Shown piece by piece: positions 7,883 to 16,094 of a stretch of DNA of 64,000 nt. The DNA is from a virus. The stretch spans positions 1 to 64,000 of IMG/VR virus record IMGVR_UViG_3300006175_000002. The stretch is one strand, 5' to 3'. Position numbers and translations under genes: made by a program. Under the pieces are notes generated by a model. The model was given only the letters and a program-made list of their open reading frames with translations, had not been told where the DNA came from and did not search any database. Position 1 is the first letter of the stretch, and each line of letters starts with the position of its first letter.

Positions 7883-8073
7883 GGCCATACCGCCCGGATG
7901 ACGACGCCGTCGCCGGCGGCGTGGCGGCCCGTGTGGTTGTCCAGTCGGGTACAGAACCAGGCGGCCCACTCCGCGCGACAACGATTGTGGAACGTCATGA
8001 GGGGGGTGTAGTCCGGTGGCAGTGTTGACAGGTCGTTCAGGTTTGTTGAGTCCCATGCCATCGCCGGGATCAT
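7879..8073 (-). CDS. Hypothetical 64-residue protein
   Basis: A small protein starting at an ATG preceded by GGAAGGAAG. It contains FHNRCRAEWAAWFCTRLDNH and TGRHAAGDGVVIRAVW, with two cysteines and two histidines that might bind a metal. The stop overlaps the RusA-like start. No family is recognised. Confidence 0.7.
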   Translation of the reverse strand: MIPAMAWDSTNLNDLSTLPPDYTPLMTFHNRCRAEWAAWFCTRLDNHTGRHAAGDGVVIRAVWP

Positions 8074-8097
8074 CGGGGCTTCCTTCCGGGTGGTGGC

Positions 8098-8158
8098 CCC
8101 CGGGGCGGGTTGGTCCCTTCGCAGCGACAGCAGCGCCCAACCCGCCCCGGGGAGTTTT
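8098..8158 (+). terminator. Long perfect hairpin with T-run on + strand
   Basis: A perfect 16-bp stem (CCCCGGGGCGGGTTGG and its complement, 8098-8113/8137-8152) with a 23-nt loop, followed by AGTTTTCT on the + strand. It lies between leftward genes 8160-8492 and 7879-8073, so as an intrinsic terminator it faces against the operon. Confidence 0.5.
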
Positions 8159-8159
8159 C

Positions 8160-8492
8160 TCAGTGTGTAAACAGATAGACGATTTCGGTGGCGGCGCCGA
8201 AGAACCCGAGCGCCATCACGGTTGTCGCAAATGACTGGGGCCACGTCGTGGCCCGGTCGGTGCGGGCGAGCATCTCGACCTCGTGCCATTTGCAGTCGTG
8301 GACTTGGAACGCCAACCGGTTTTCCTCCTGGTTGTCGCCGCAGGCCCGGAACCCGCACGGGCACTGGACGTAGGGCAACTCCGGCGTGGTCGGTGGGTCG
8401 GCGACCGCGTCGGCGCGGTCCAAGCCAGCGACTAGGGCGGCGCGGCCCAACTCGTCCAGCGACGGCCGCGGATCATGCTGTGTGGTGGTCAT
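8160..8492 (-). CDS. Zinc-finger-like protein with C-terminal membrane segment
   Basis: A 110-residue protein with a central CPCGFRACGDNQEENRLAFQ ... HDCKWHE cluster (C, C, C, H, C), suggesting a zinc-binding unit, then a hydrophobic C-terminus (TTVMALGFFGAATEIVYLF) that may anchor it in the membrane. The ATG overlaps the upstream stop (ATGA). The function is unknown. Confidence 0.72.
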   Translation of the reverse strand: MTTTQHDPRPSLDELGRAALVAGLDRADAVADPPTTPELPYVQCPCGFRACGDNQEENRLAFQVHDCKWHEVEMLARTDRATTWPQSFATTVMALGFFGAATEIVYLFTH

Positions 8493-8860
8493 ACTTTCTC
8501 CGTTTTCATGATGTCGGCGAATAGGAACAGTTCGCCGGGCTCGGTGGGCAGGTTCGAGATCCCTATCACCCGCTGGCCGGTTCCACTGCCCTCGATGAGG
8601 GCGAACACGGTCCGGCCGCGGACCTCCTCCCATGACCTGACACCGCAGGCCCGGACGACGCGCATCACGAACTCCATGCCCCGCGCCGTCCCGACCCGCG
8701 GCCGGCCACGTTCGACGTGTTCGTCCAGCTCGTAGTTGCCTGCGCTCTGGCCGGCGCTACCGTAGTCGAGGGTCAGTGACGCGGTGAAATGGCCGTGGTC
8801 CTCGACGCCGAGGAACGTGCTGGTGATGCGGGCAATCTCCCGCCGGTAAATCTCAATCAC
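8489..8860 (-). CDS. Conserved-looking actinophage hypothetical protein
   Basis: A 123-residue protein beginning at a GTG eight bases inside the MazG-like gene. Blocks such as ITSTFLGVEDHGHFTASLTL, GTARGMEFVMRVVRACGV and SWEEVRGRTVFALIEG resemble a protein recurring in many actinophage genomes, without assigned function. It is predicted soluble alpha/beta. It is co-translated with the MazG-like protein. Confidence 0.72.
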   Translation of the reverse strand: MIEIYRREIARITSTFLGVEDHGHFTASLTLDYGSAGQSAGNYELDEHVERGRPRVGTARGMEFVMRVVRACGVRSWEEVRGRTVFALIEGSGTGQRVIGISNLPTEPGELFLFADIMKTEKV

Positions 8861-9188
8861 GATTCTCCTCCCGCCACCCGCGGCTGAAGAGAACGTCCAA
8901 CTTCGCCGCGATCGCCTTCGGCAGATCCACGCCCAACGTGACCGCCGAAACGAACGCGGTGATGACCACATCCGCCAACTCAGCCTCCACGTCGGAGAAC
9001 GGCCCCGACCGGCGGGCCAGACCTGACCAGCGGCGTACCGCACCAACGAACTCGCCGACTTCCTCGGCCAGCGCCAGAGTCTGGCGGGTGGCGGGCGCCT
9101 CGGTGTACCCGGCGCCCTTGATTTGCTGCTCGATCTCGTCGGCGATGAGCATCATGTCGCCAAGCGTGGCACGCTCGTTCGTCACCAT
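8853..9188 (-). CDS. MazG-like nucleotide pyrophosphohydrolase
   Basis: A 111-residue protein with the MazG-type helical motif: LALAEEVGEFVGAVRRW (EExxE metal ligands) followed by DVEAELADVVITAF (ExxD). These enzymes hydrolyse (d)NTPs, which in phages may adjust nucleotide pools or alarmones. The ATG at 9188 overlaps the exonuclease stop as TGATG. Length and motif spacing fit the family. Confidence 0.85.
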   Translation of the reverse strand: MVTNERATLGDMMLIADEIEQQIKGAGYTEAPATRQTLALAEEVGEFVGAVRRWSGLARRSGPFSDVEAELADVVITAFVSAVTLGVDLPKAIAAKLDVLFSRGWREENRD

Positions 9189-10012
9189 CAGTTCTCCTCC
9201 TTCAGTGGCAGCATCGGCCACGCTTCGTGAATGTCGCTAACCGCCTTGCCCTGCTTCTCGAAGTAGGCGCGTAACCCAACCGCCTGCTCCGCCTTCCACT
9301 TAACCTGCGCGGCGTGCAGCTGCTCCGGGGTGGACAGGGCGAGGTCTTTGAACCGGTCGGCGATCTCCTCCGGCTTGAACAGGTACCCCTTCGTGTGCCT
9401 CGGCGAATCATGGTAGAACTGCACCAACCGCCCGTGCGGCCACTGCGTCATGGCGGCGATCCGCCACGCCACCCGGGCGGCGGCGAGAGCATCGAACGTC
9501 GAGTCGTGGGCGCCGTCCATTTTGACGCCGTACCACTCCACGAGCCCGCCCTCCTGGGGGTCGGACAGGCGGCGGGTGCCCTTCCGAAACGGGTCAACGT
9601 GCTTGTCCAGGACGGAAGGGTCAACGACGGGGGCGATACTGTCGACACGCTCGGCGAGCGGCTGAACCTGGTGGCGACGCGCCTCCCTGTCGAGCATGGT
9701 CAGGTCATACGCGGCGTTCATGACAATGATGGGCGTGCCGTTGATCACTGCCCACGCGAGGGACTCGCAGATCTGGTCGAGGGCACCGGGTGGTTCGACA
9801 CCTTCAGCCACAGCCCGTTCTGTGGTGACCCCATGCACCGCTTGGGCTTCCGCGGGGATCTCCACGCCGGGGTTGATGAGCCACGTTTCGACTGTGGACT
9901 GTTTGCCGGGCTCAACCCAGACGATGGACGCGGTGACGATCCGGTCGTTGACCGCTGATACGCCGGTCGACTCGACATCGAAGGTGCACATCGAATCCAT
10001 GACCCACTTCAA
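9188..10012 (-). CDS. DnaQ-like 3'-5' exonuclease (DEDDh)
   Basis: A 274-residue protein with an exonuclease fold: MCTFDVESTGVSAVNDRIVT gives the first D/E pair, VMNAAYDLTMLD the second acidic motif, and HDSTFDALAAARVAW the His and last Asp of a DEDDh active site. It probably proofreads or trims DNA or RNA during phage replication. The TTG at 10012 overlaps the preceding stop (TTGA); an ATG at 10000 is a plausible alternative. The C-terminal 80 residues are helical and unassigned. Confidence 0.85.
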   Translation of the reverse strand: MKWVMDSMCTFDVESTGVSAVNDRIVTASIVWVEPGKQSTVETWLINPGVEIPAEAQAVHGVTTERAVAEGVEPPGALDQICESLAWAVINGTPIIVMNAAYDLTMLDREARRHQVQPLAERVDSIAPVVDPSVLDKHVDPFRKGTRRLSDPQEGGLVEWYGVKMDGAHDSTFDALAAARVAWRIAAMTQWPHGRLVQFYHDSPRHTKGYLFKPEEIADRFKDLALSTPEQLHAAQVKWKAEQAVGLRAYFEKQGKAVSDIHEAWPMLPLKEEN

Positions 10013-10554
10013 TGGAATCGCACCAGCCCTCCGTCGGCGGCCAACTCGAACGCGCGCAACCAGTCGTCGTACTTCAACGGGCGCCCACCGGCACCCTCGC
10101 CGACCGCCGTACAGGGCACGTACACGGCCCTGTGGACGCGGAAGTCGTCGAGCAGGTGAAATGCGGCTTCGGGGCCGATGCAGCCCTCGTTGTCGGCGAA
10201 CCAGATCAGCTCGTAGAACGGCAACTCGGGATCAGGCTCACCGTGGACGTCGCCGTCGCGCCACGGGTTGAACTGGTGGGCGAGATTGTCCCGCCACAAG
10301 GTGTACCCGGAAGACGAGCCGGCGTGGAAGTCGTACACCTGCGTCTTGTCGGTGCAGGTGTAGCAGCCACCGTCGAGAAATTCCCCGCTCAGCTTGCCGA
10401 CAATGGGGATCCCGGCGAACGAGGCGGGAAAACAGTCGTAGGCGAACGCCTTGATATGCGCGAGGTCGCCGTGCTCATCTTCGAGGGTGCACCAGCCGCA
10501 GGTGTGCGTCTCGACCGGGGCGAGGTGGCTGTAGGCGGTGACGTCAAGACCCAT
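10009..10554 (-). CDS. Hypothetical protein
   Basis: A 181-residue protein starting 11 bases inside DUF6205. The N-terminus MGLDVTAYSHL and later CGWCTLEDEHGDL, GCYTCTDKTQVYDF and ELIWFADNEGCIGPEAAFHL contain CxxC pairs, perhaps metal-binding. It resembles phage hypothetical proteins with an MGLDxxAY N-terminus. The function is unknown; it is co-transcribed with the exonuclease. Confidence 0.7.
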   Translation of the reverse strand: MGLDVTAYSHLAPVETHTCGWCTLEDEHGDLAHIKAFAYDCFPASFAGIPIVGKLSGEFLDGGCYTCTDKTQVYDFHAGSSSGYTLWRDNLAHQFNPWRDGDVHGEPDPELPFYELIWFADNEGCIGPEAAFHLLDDFRVHRAVYVPCTAVGEGAGGRPLKYDDWLRAFELAADGGLVRFH

Positions 10555-10912
10555 GGGGTGCCTCGACCTTGACCGCTTTACGGTCGTGGATCTCCAGCCG
10601 CCACACGTCGCCGCTGTCGTCGCCTTCGCAGTCGAGGCGGCCGGTGAACTCGTGGTCGGGGTAGGCGTCGATGGCCTCCTGGACGTGTTCGATGATGCTG
10701 TAGCCCTTGTATGGGCCCTCCATGATCGGCACGAGGGCAACGGCCTGCCGAACGGTCAGGGTGCCCTCGTCGGTGTCGCGGTACTGCACGTTGAGGTTGA
10801 ACATGACGTCCCGGTCAACGTTGACGGGATAGAACGGGGAGTCCTTTGCCTTGCCGAACGGGATCGGTGGGGTGATGGTGATCTCGCCGATGAAACTGGT
10901 CAGATAGCCCAC
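10544..10912 (-). CDS. DUF6205 family protein
   Basis: A 122-residue protein beginning at a GTG (GYLTSFIGEITITPPIPF). The KDSPFYPVN, RDVMFNLNVQ, RQAVALVPIMEGPYKGYSI, EHVQEAIDAYP and DSGDVWRLEIHDRKAVKVEA blocks match DUF6205, a family I know from actinobacteria and their phages. No activity is assigned. An AGGAG sequence lies upstream. Confidence 0.8.
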   Translation of the reverse strand: MGYLTSFIGEITITPPIPFGKAKDSPFYPVNVDRDVMFNLNVQYRDTDEGTLTVRQAVALVPIMEGPYKGYSIIEHVQEAIDAYPDHEFTGRLDCEGDDSGDVWRLEIHDRKAVKVEAPHGS

Positions 10913-10918
10913 AGTTGG

Positions 10919-11233
10919 TCACTCCTCCATGTCTAGGGCTTTACGGATGTCCGCCGTCGGCAGCCACGTGCGCCCAGCGGCGTGACAGGCATCAAGAAGG
11001 GCAACCACGCGGACCCGAACACCATCGGAGCGTTCGGTGAGCATCCGGTTCAGGTACACGTTGTCCTTGGTCAGCCGGGTAATGGTGGCGCCTTGGCGCT
11101 CCCAGTCGGCGCTGACCCGGTCGACCTGCGCGGCAAGCCGGTCAATCTCGGCGTGGAGCAGATCGACCGCACCCGCATCTCCGGCTTTCGCCGCGTCAAC
11201 CCACGCGGTCAGACGCTTCTCCAACGGAGTCAC
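10919..11233 (-). CDS. Hypothetical coiled-coil protein
   Basis: A 104-residue protein with a GTG start (GTGA overlap with the upstream stop). Most of it is amphipathic helix: LLHAEIDRLAAQVDRVSADW then ITRLTKDNVYLNRML, consistent with a coiled coil, ending in a short globular tail (GRTWLPTADIRKALDMEE). No family is recognised. Confidence 0.7.
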   Translation of the reverse strand: MTPLEKRLTAWVDAAKAGDAGAVDLLHAEIDRLAAQVDRVSADWERQGATITRLTKDNVYLNRMLTERSDGVRVRVVALLDACHAAGRTWLPTADIRKALDMEE

Positions 11234-11703
11234 GACTTTCCCCCCGGCATCAGCGCCGGCATGGTGTTGTTCTGATACGCGGCTTCGATCTGCGGCAACG
11301 CCCATTCCCCGACCGTGGACCCGTTCGGCATGACGGTGGAAGACAAAAACTCCTCCTCCACTGTGGTGATTTTCGCGGCGACCGCCTCGAGCTTGGCCTT
11401 GATGACCAGGGCGAGCGCCCGCCACGACTGGCGTACCGCCTGCTCATATGCGGCATCCCGGGCCGGCTGGCTACGGGGCAGCCCACGCGCCTCGGTGTGC
11501 GTGAACCGCCGTTCGTACGGGTCGGGCATCGGTAGCCGGTACCGGACGCGTCGCCCGGCAATCTCGAACATGATCGTGGCGGCGCCGGTGTCCCACCCGT
11601 ACCCGAACGCGGTCGCGTTGTAGCGGCGTAGGGTGGCTTCGATCTCGGCGCGGCTGCGGTCGCTGGGGACTTCGGTGTCCTGCGCGTAGCGGCTACTGGC
11701 CAT
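11230..11703 (-). CDS. Hypothetical protein
   Basis: A 157-residue protein. Blocks include EIEATLRRYNATAFGYGWD, TIMFEIAGRRVRYRLPMPDP and QSWRALALVIKAKLEAVAAK, suggesting an N-terminal beta-sheet and C-terminal helices, a pattern I associate with a common actinophage protein of unknown role. It overlaps the preceding gene by 11 bases and the next by GTGA. Confidence 0.72.
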   Translation of the reverse strand: MASSRYAQDTEVPSDRSRAEIEATLRRYNATAFGYGWDTGAATIMFEIAGRRVRYRLPMPDPYERRFTHTEARGLPRSQPARDAAYEQAVRQSWRALALVIKAKLEAVAAKITTVEEEFLSSTVMPNGSTVGEWALPQIEAAYQNNTMPALMPGGKS

Positions 11704-12097
11704 GACGTACCGCCTCAGCTGCTTCGTCGTTCCTATGGGTCCGGTGCGGACAGGCAAACGTCGTCGCTGGCCCACCGATCGGGCCGGTTTCTATCGCAAC
11801 CCGACCTTCGGGGCATGGCGAAGAGTGGTTGAACACAGGAATCATCGTTTTCCCGTCACTGGTCCAACCGTCCGCCCCTTGATGCTCCTCACATGTCCAC
11901 GAAAGGTAAGGGATAGTGCCCGTCGTCCCGGAATAGACCCGTGCTGCCGTCGCCGGGGCGCCACACTTGCAACCGCGCCGCCGGCCCTCCCCGTTGGACC
12001 GGCTCCACCGCCACTCGGCTTCGGCTTCGTCGCGGGTTACCTGTACCGACAGGTCAGCCTCCGGTGGGCGCGTCACCTTGGTGCGCCATAGCCTCAT
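11693..12097 (-). CDS. Hypothetical cysteine-containing protein
   Basis: A 134-residue protein whose ATG overlaps the RDF-like stop (TGATG). The middle contains CKCGAPATAARVYSG ... YLSWTCEEH, and near the end CPEGR ... FACPHRTHR, so two possible metal sites. The function is unknown. The tight overlap suggests expression coupled to the RDF-like gene. Confidence 0.68.
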   Translation of the reverse strand: MRLWRTKVTRPPEADLSVQVTRDEAEAEWRWSRSNGEGRRRGCKCGAPATAARVYSGTTGTIPYLSWTCEEHQGADGWTSDGKTMIPVFNHSSPCPEGRVAIETGPIGGPATTFACPHRTHRNDEAAEAVRHGQ

Positions 12098-13365
12098 CAC
12101 TTGATCAGCCCTCCCTGGATGGCCTCGACGAACTGTTGATGGGTGAACCCATCGGCGGCGACCGGATCCTTGCCCATCTCCTCCCGGAACCGACGCGACG
12201 TGGTCCCCGTGTCCCAGCCGAGCTTGCCGGCCAGGCTGAGCGCCTGCATCCACATCGCGTTCTTGTCCGGCTCCGCCTCACCCTCCACCGGCTCCTCGGG
12301 CGCCGGTTCGACGTGGGCGCCGCCGGACTCGATGGCACGCTTCCGCGCCCACCAAGCGTCCTTGAGTGTGCTGTCTTTCGTCTTAGCGACGTCGTTCCAG
12401 ATCGGACGGAGCGCCTCGACCGTGGTGGCGTCGGCGATCAGTTTCTCAAGACTGCCTGTGTCACCACCCGCTGCGGCCGGTGGCCGGGCCGGGCTGGTCG
12501 GGCGGGCCGCAGGTACCGGCGAGCGCGGCTGATCTGCGGAAACAGTGGGTCGGTTCCTATTTTCGGCCCCCGTTTGAGGCGCCTCGGTACGCGCCGGGCC
12601 GGCCGGCAGGGCGGGCACCTCGTCCTCTTCGTCGCCAACCTCGATCGCCAGCCGTGGCGCCACCCCCGACAAGATCTGCCGGGCCACCTGTCCCCGCAGC
12701 TCCATCACCACCACCTGAAACTGCTTGCCCGGCTTGGCCCGCTGCTCGATCCGCAACCGGATCGGCACCACCGGGTTCAGCCCGATGTACCCCTTGATCA
12801 GATCGACATAGCCGGCCATCTCCACCGCAGCGTTCACGGAATGCATGTCCAGCCGCCAGTACCCGAAGTCGTCCAGGTCAAGGAACACGTTCAGCCTCGT
12901 CGTGGCCTTACACGCGTCGCGCTGCTGCTCCTTGGTGAGATCTTCGCGCTCCCACCACGCCTCACCGAGGTCCTTGATGCACACGCATTCCTGCGGCTTC
13001 AGCATCTCCGTTTCCCCGTCACAGCGGCGGATGCACGTCGGGCCCTGCCACGCCTCGTAGTACGACGTAAGCGGATCCCCCGGCGGCAGCAACGCCTCGA
13101 TCGTGTCGGCTTCGGTGACCAGCCGCCACGTTTCCGGGCTGGCACCCTGCGGCTTCCACCGCTCGATCGTGCCGCCCCACCGGTCCGCGGCGATCTCCAG
13201 GTAGTTGCGCTGCGCGCTGGTGAGGATGAACGTCTTCGACTTCACCGGCCGGCGGTACGTCTTGCCGGGTACCTCCTCCGACCAGCCCGTACGGATCCGG
13301 CCCAACTCGCGCAGCCGGCGTTGCATGGTGACGATGCGGCGGGGGCCCGCAGGGACAACGGACAT
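12097..13365 (-). CDS. Recombination directionality factor-like protein
   Basis: A 422-residue protein resembling phage RDF-like (gp3-type) proteins: RRLRELGRIRTGW at the N-terminus, FILTSAQRNYLEIAADRWGG, WRLVTEADTIEALLPPGDP, CIRRCDGETEMLKPQECVC and CKATTRLNVFLDLDDFGYW, with WRLDMHSVNAAVEMAGYVDL. The Cys set suggests zinc binding. The family is named for factors that direct serine integrases, but many members sit in replication modules without a nearby integrase, as here. The C-terminal third is Pro/Ala-rich and then helical. Confidence 0.8.
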   Translation of the reverse strand: MSVVPAGPRRIVTMQRRLRELGRIRTGWSEEVPGKTYRRPVKSKTFILTSAQRNYLEIAADRWGGTIERWKPQGASPETWRLVTEADTIEALLPPGDPLTSYYEAWQGPTCIRRCDGETEMLKPQECVCIKDLGEAWWEREDLTKEQQRDACKATTRLNVFLDLDDFGYWRLDMHSVNAAVEMAGYVDLIKGYIGLNPVVPIRLRIEQRAKPGKQFQVVVMELRGQVARQILSGVAPRLAIEVGDEEDEVPALPAGPARTEAPQTGAENRNRPTVSADQPRSPVPAARPTSPARPPAAAGGDTGSLEKLIADATTVEALRPIWNDVAKTKDSTLKDAWWARKRAIESGGAHVEPAPEEPVEGEAEPDKNAMWMQALSLAGKLGWDTGTTSRRFREEMGKDPVAADGFTHQQFVEAIQGGLIK

Positions 13366-13381
13366 CAGATATCAAGACCTC

Positions 13382-14617
13382 TCAGAACGGAATATCGTCG
13401 TCGGGGAAGCTGCGCTGAATCCCCCGCATGGAGTCGAGCGTGGCGTTACTCAGCGCCGCCCGCCGTGGTGGTGGTACGTCGTCGACCGGCAGCGGCACAT
13501 CGACCGCGTCGAACACGTCACCACTCGGCACAGCCGGCGCCACCTTCCGCGCCGCGCGCTTCTTCGGCGGCGCCGGCTCGACGCCGGGCAGCGGCTGCCG
13601 CGGATGCGCCCGCACCAGCGTTGCCTCGTTGCCCTGCTCAATCAGCCAGTACGCGGCCGTGAGGATGCCCAGGAACGCCTGGTACGTTGCGTCGTTGGTG
13701 ACCATGAGCCGCCACCCGTACCCGTCCGGGCGGACCTGCACCACCAACGCCCCATCGTCGGGACGCAGCGGCTCCTCCGTCCCGTCCGGCAGCAACACTG
13801 CCTCGCCGCGGCGGTACGCGCCGAGCTGGAGCGCGTTGTCGGGCCAGAATGTGGCGTCTTCCTTCTCCCGCGTCTTCGTGTCCAGGGACAGCACCGGCGA
13901 CGGGTGCCCGACCCGCTCACACAACTCCCGCGCCTTTTTCGACGCCTTGTAGGAGAACTGGATCCGCGCGTCGAGGGTGCCACCCCACCGGTGGGTGCGG
14001 TTGATGACGGTCGCCTCTGCCATGAGCCACGATTCGACGGTCAACCCGAAGTCGGCAACGAATTGGAGGAACGAGTCCACGTACGGACTGGTCGCGGCCT
14101 CCCATGCTCGGACGTCGTCCTCCGACTGTCGGCCGCACTTGGTGCGCCAGAGTTGCCACGCCAGCGTTTCGTTGCCGTCGGCGAGGACCCACTCCTCCAC
14201 CCAGTGGTGGAACGCCGACCCGCGGTCGGTGGCCCGTGCCGACTCCCGGTAGTGCTCGTACGTCAGCGACTTGACCAGGCAGGGTACGCACTTGTCGCAG
14301 GCGCAGTTGTCGCACTTCACCCGCCAGTCGTGCTGGCGGGTGTCGGACCGGGAGCATGGTCCGTTTGTCTGTCCACAGTCGGGGGTCAGGGTGGCGGCGA
14401 CGAGTTCGGGAAGCCGGTTCACCGCGGCGCGGGCGGTCAGGCCCGGCCGCCACCGGTAGTCCAGGTCTTCCTTTCCGAGCCGTTCCAACGCGGTGGTGAC
14501 GGACAGGAACCGTTCGCCGGTGATGGGGTGGATGTACCAGAGGTTGTCTTTCTCGCGGACGCGGTGGGGTGGGCCGGGGTACGGGTCGTCGCGCGGCTGG
14601 TCGGGGTCACGCGCCAT
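13382..14617 (-). CDS. PD-(D/E)XK (RecB/Cas4-like) nuclease
   Basis: A 411-residue protein with the PD-(D/E)XK nuclease layout: RFLSVTTALERLG, GSAFHHWVEEWV, HRWGGTLDARIQF supplying the Asp, VLSLDTKTREKED supplying the D-x-K pair, and ALQLGAYRRGE. An N-terminal insertion holds a Cys cluster (CDNCACDKCVPC plus two upstream cysteines), which could carry zinc or an iron-sulfur cluster. It probably processes DNA ends in recombination or replication. GGAGG precedes the ATG. Confidence 0.83.
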   Translation of the reverse strand: MARDPDQPRDDPYPGPPHRVREKDNLWYIHPITGERFLSVTTALERLGKEDLDYRWRPGLTARAAVNRLPELVAATLTPDCGQTNGPCSRSDTRQHDWRVKCDNCACDKCVPCLVKSLTYEHYRESARATDRGSAFHHWVEEWVLADGNETLAWQLWRTKCGRQSEDDVRAWEAATSPYVDSFLQFVADFGLTVESWLMAEATVINRTHRWGGTLDARIQFSYKASKKARELCERVGHPSPVLSLDTKTREKEDATFWPDNALQLGAYRRGEAVLLPDGTEEPLRPDDGALVVQVRPDGYGWRLMVTNDATYQAFLGILTAAYWLIEQGNEATLVRAHPRQPLPGVEPAPPKKRAARKVAPAVPSGDVFDAVDVPLPVDDVPPPRRAALSNATLDSMRGIQRSFPDDDIPF

Positions 14618-15506
14618 CGGACACCTCCGCAGGCAGGAGGGCGGCGTCGAGCCGGGCCGCATAGTCGGGTGCGTGAAGGTCGAACACGGTCAGCTGGTGG
14701 TAGAACCGGAACCCAGCCCAGTTGTCAGGCGTGAGTTCCAACCCACCCACGTTGGCACGCAACTCCGTCAGGGCTATCGACCACCGTTCGTCGTCGGACA
14801 GGTCCCACCACTGCTCGCGTTCCGCCTCATGCCGTTCAGATGCTTTACTGTCCTCCTCCACCTCCGCCCACTCGGCAAGCCCTTCCTCGCTGGTGGCCCA
14901 CGACGGCACCCAATCGGCGGGCAACGGGGGCGCCACCCAGCCGTTGGAGTTCGGGAACTGGTCGCACACCGAGTACGACGTCACGACCGGTTCGTCATCG
15001 CGCGAGCGCAGGAGTGCAATAACCTCAGCCCACCCCTGGCTGAACTCGGGGTTACCCGGATGCTGGTGGCGGTAGATGCCGCAATCGAGTCCGGTCTGCA
15101 TGATGTCGGCCAGCCACGCCCGGTGGGGACCTTCGACGTAGGCATGGATTTCGCACTGACCGTGCAACCGGGCCGCCAACTTGATCTGGTCGTTGCCGAC
15201 AGCGGCAGCCGTGTTCAGGATCAACTCCCACGAGCCGATCGGCTGACCCTTCCATGACAGCACGGGCTCATCGCCCACGCGAAGCGCGGTGCCCATCTGT
15301 TGCACCCACCGGGCGTGGTTCATGTTCGGCGTGGCCGTCATGTAGTGGCCCGGGGTGATGAGTTCCTTGATCCGGTCGAGGTAAAACGATCCATCGAGGT
15401 GAAACAGTCCGATGGCGATGTCGTTGCACAGCCCGCCGAGGTACGCACGCTCGGAGCCGTGGAGTTCGGCCTGGCCGTGGCGGGAGTGGAAGTAGACGCG
15501 ACTCAC
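14607..15506 (-). CDS. Hypothetical protein
   Basis: A 299-residue protein with a GTG start and GTGA overlap. The N-terminus RVYFHSRHGQAELHGSERAY is characteristic of an actinophage protein of unknown role. A central DDEPVVTSYSVCDQFPNSN and C-terminal LTPDNWAGFRFYHQLTVFDL are also distinctive. It is likely enzymatic in size, but no catalytic motif is recognised. It lies directly upstream of the nuclease. Confidence 0.72.
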   Translation of the reverse strand: MSRVYFHSRHGQAELHGSERAYLGGLCNDIAIGLFHLDGSFYLDRIKELITPGHYMTATPNMNHARWVQQMGTALRVGDEPVLSWKGQPIGSWELILNTAAAVGNDQIKLAARLHGQCEIHAYVEGPHRAWLADIMQTGLDCGIYRHQHPGNPEFSQGWAEVIALLRSRDDEPVVTSYSVCDQFPNSNGWVAPPLPADWVPSWATSEEGLAEWAEVEEDSKASERHEAEREQWWDLSDDERWSIALTELRANVGGLELTPDNWAGFRFYHQLTVFDLHAPDYAARLDAALLPAEVSDGA

Positions 15507-15835
15507 TCGCCAGCCTCCAGCAGCGCCTTCGCGCGCTCGTGCGGGCACGGCCGCCCGTGCAAACTGTGGGCTTGGCAGTAGCCGTTGTGGTCGTACTCGC
15601 ACGGGTCAGGATCAACGAAGTCGGCGACCAACCCGCGCAGCATGGCGGCCTCGTCGGGGTCCGGTTCGTCGTCCATCATGCACGCGCCGACCATGCCCAG
15701 AATCGCCGACGCGTACGTCATGCTCATCACCACGTCGACTCGTTCGTAGTTACCCCCACGAACCGAGTCACGCGTCTGGTCCAATTTCAGCACAGCATGC
15801 CGAACCAGACGCAGCATTTCCTCAGTACTCGCCAA
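15503..15835 (-). CDS. Hypothetical protein with Cys/His-rich end
   Basis: A 110-residue protein beginning at a TTG overlapping the previous gene; an ATG six codons in is an alternative. The N-terminal half is helical (LRLVRHAVLKLDQ, SMTYASAILGMVGACMM). The C-terminus has CEYDHNGYCQAHSLHGRPCP, a possible zinc site. The function is unknown. Confidence 0.65.
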   Translation of the reverse strand: MASTEEMLRLVRHAVLKLDQTRDSVRGGNYERVDVVMSMTYASAILGMVGACMMDDEPDPDEAAMLRGLVADFVDPDPCEYDHNGYCQAHSLHGRPCPHERAKALLEAGE

Positions 15836-16094
15836 CAGAACGCACCCCCGCCAGGAACTCCATCGTCTGCTCTGCCGCCGCGTCAGCCAACAGCATCACA
15901 ATTGCTCGCTGCAATTGGGGCACCGTCAACTCGTCCAGCACCGAATACATGGCGTCCTGACACGCCGACGGGTCAACGTCCATGATCTCAGCCAACCGGT
16001 ACGAGACGAACGTTTCCGTTACCTCGTCGAGTGCCTCGGCGATGACCGCCTCGTCGAACCGGTCGTCCACATCCTCAGCCGTCAGATTGCACAC
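15822..16094 (-). CDS. Hypothetical protein
   Basis: A 90-residue acidic helical protein. The GTG start has a strong AGGAGGAG site inside the end of the HTH gene. The sequence includes RFDEAVIAEALDEVTETFVS and LDELTVPQLQRAIVMLLADA. No family is recognised. Confidence 0.68.
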   Translation of the reverse strand: MCNLTAEDVDDRFDEAVIAEALDEVTETFVSYRLAEIMDVDPSACQDAMYSVLDELTVPQLQRAIVMLLADAAAEQTMEFLAGVRSVGEY

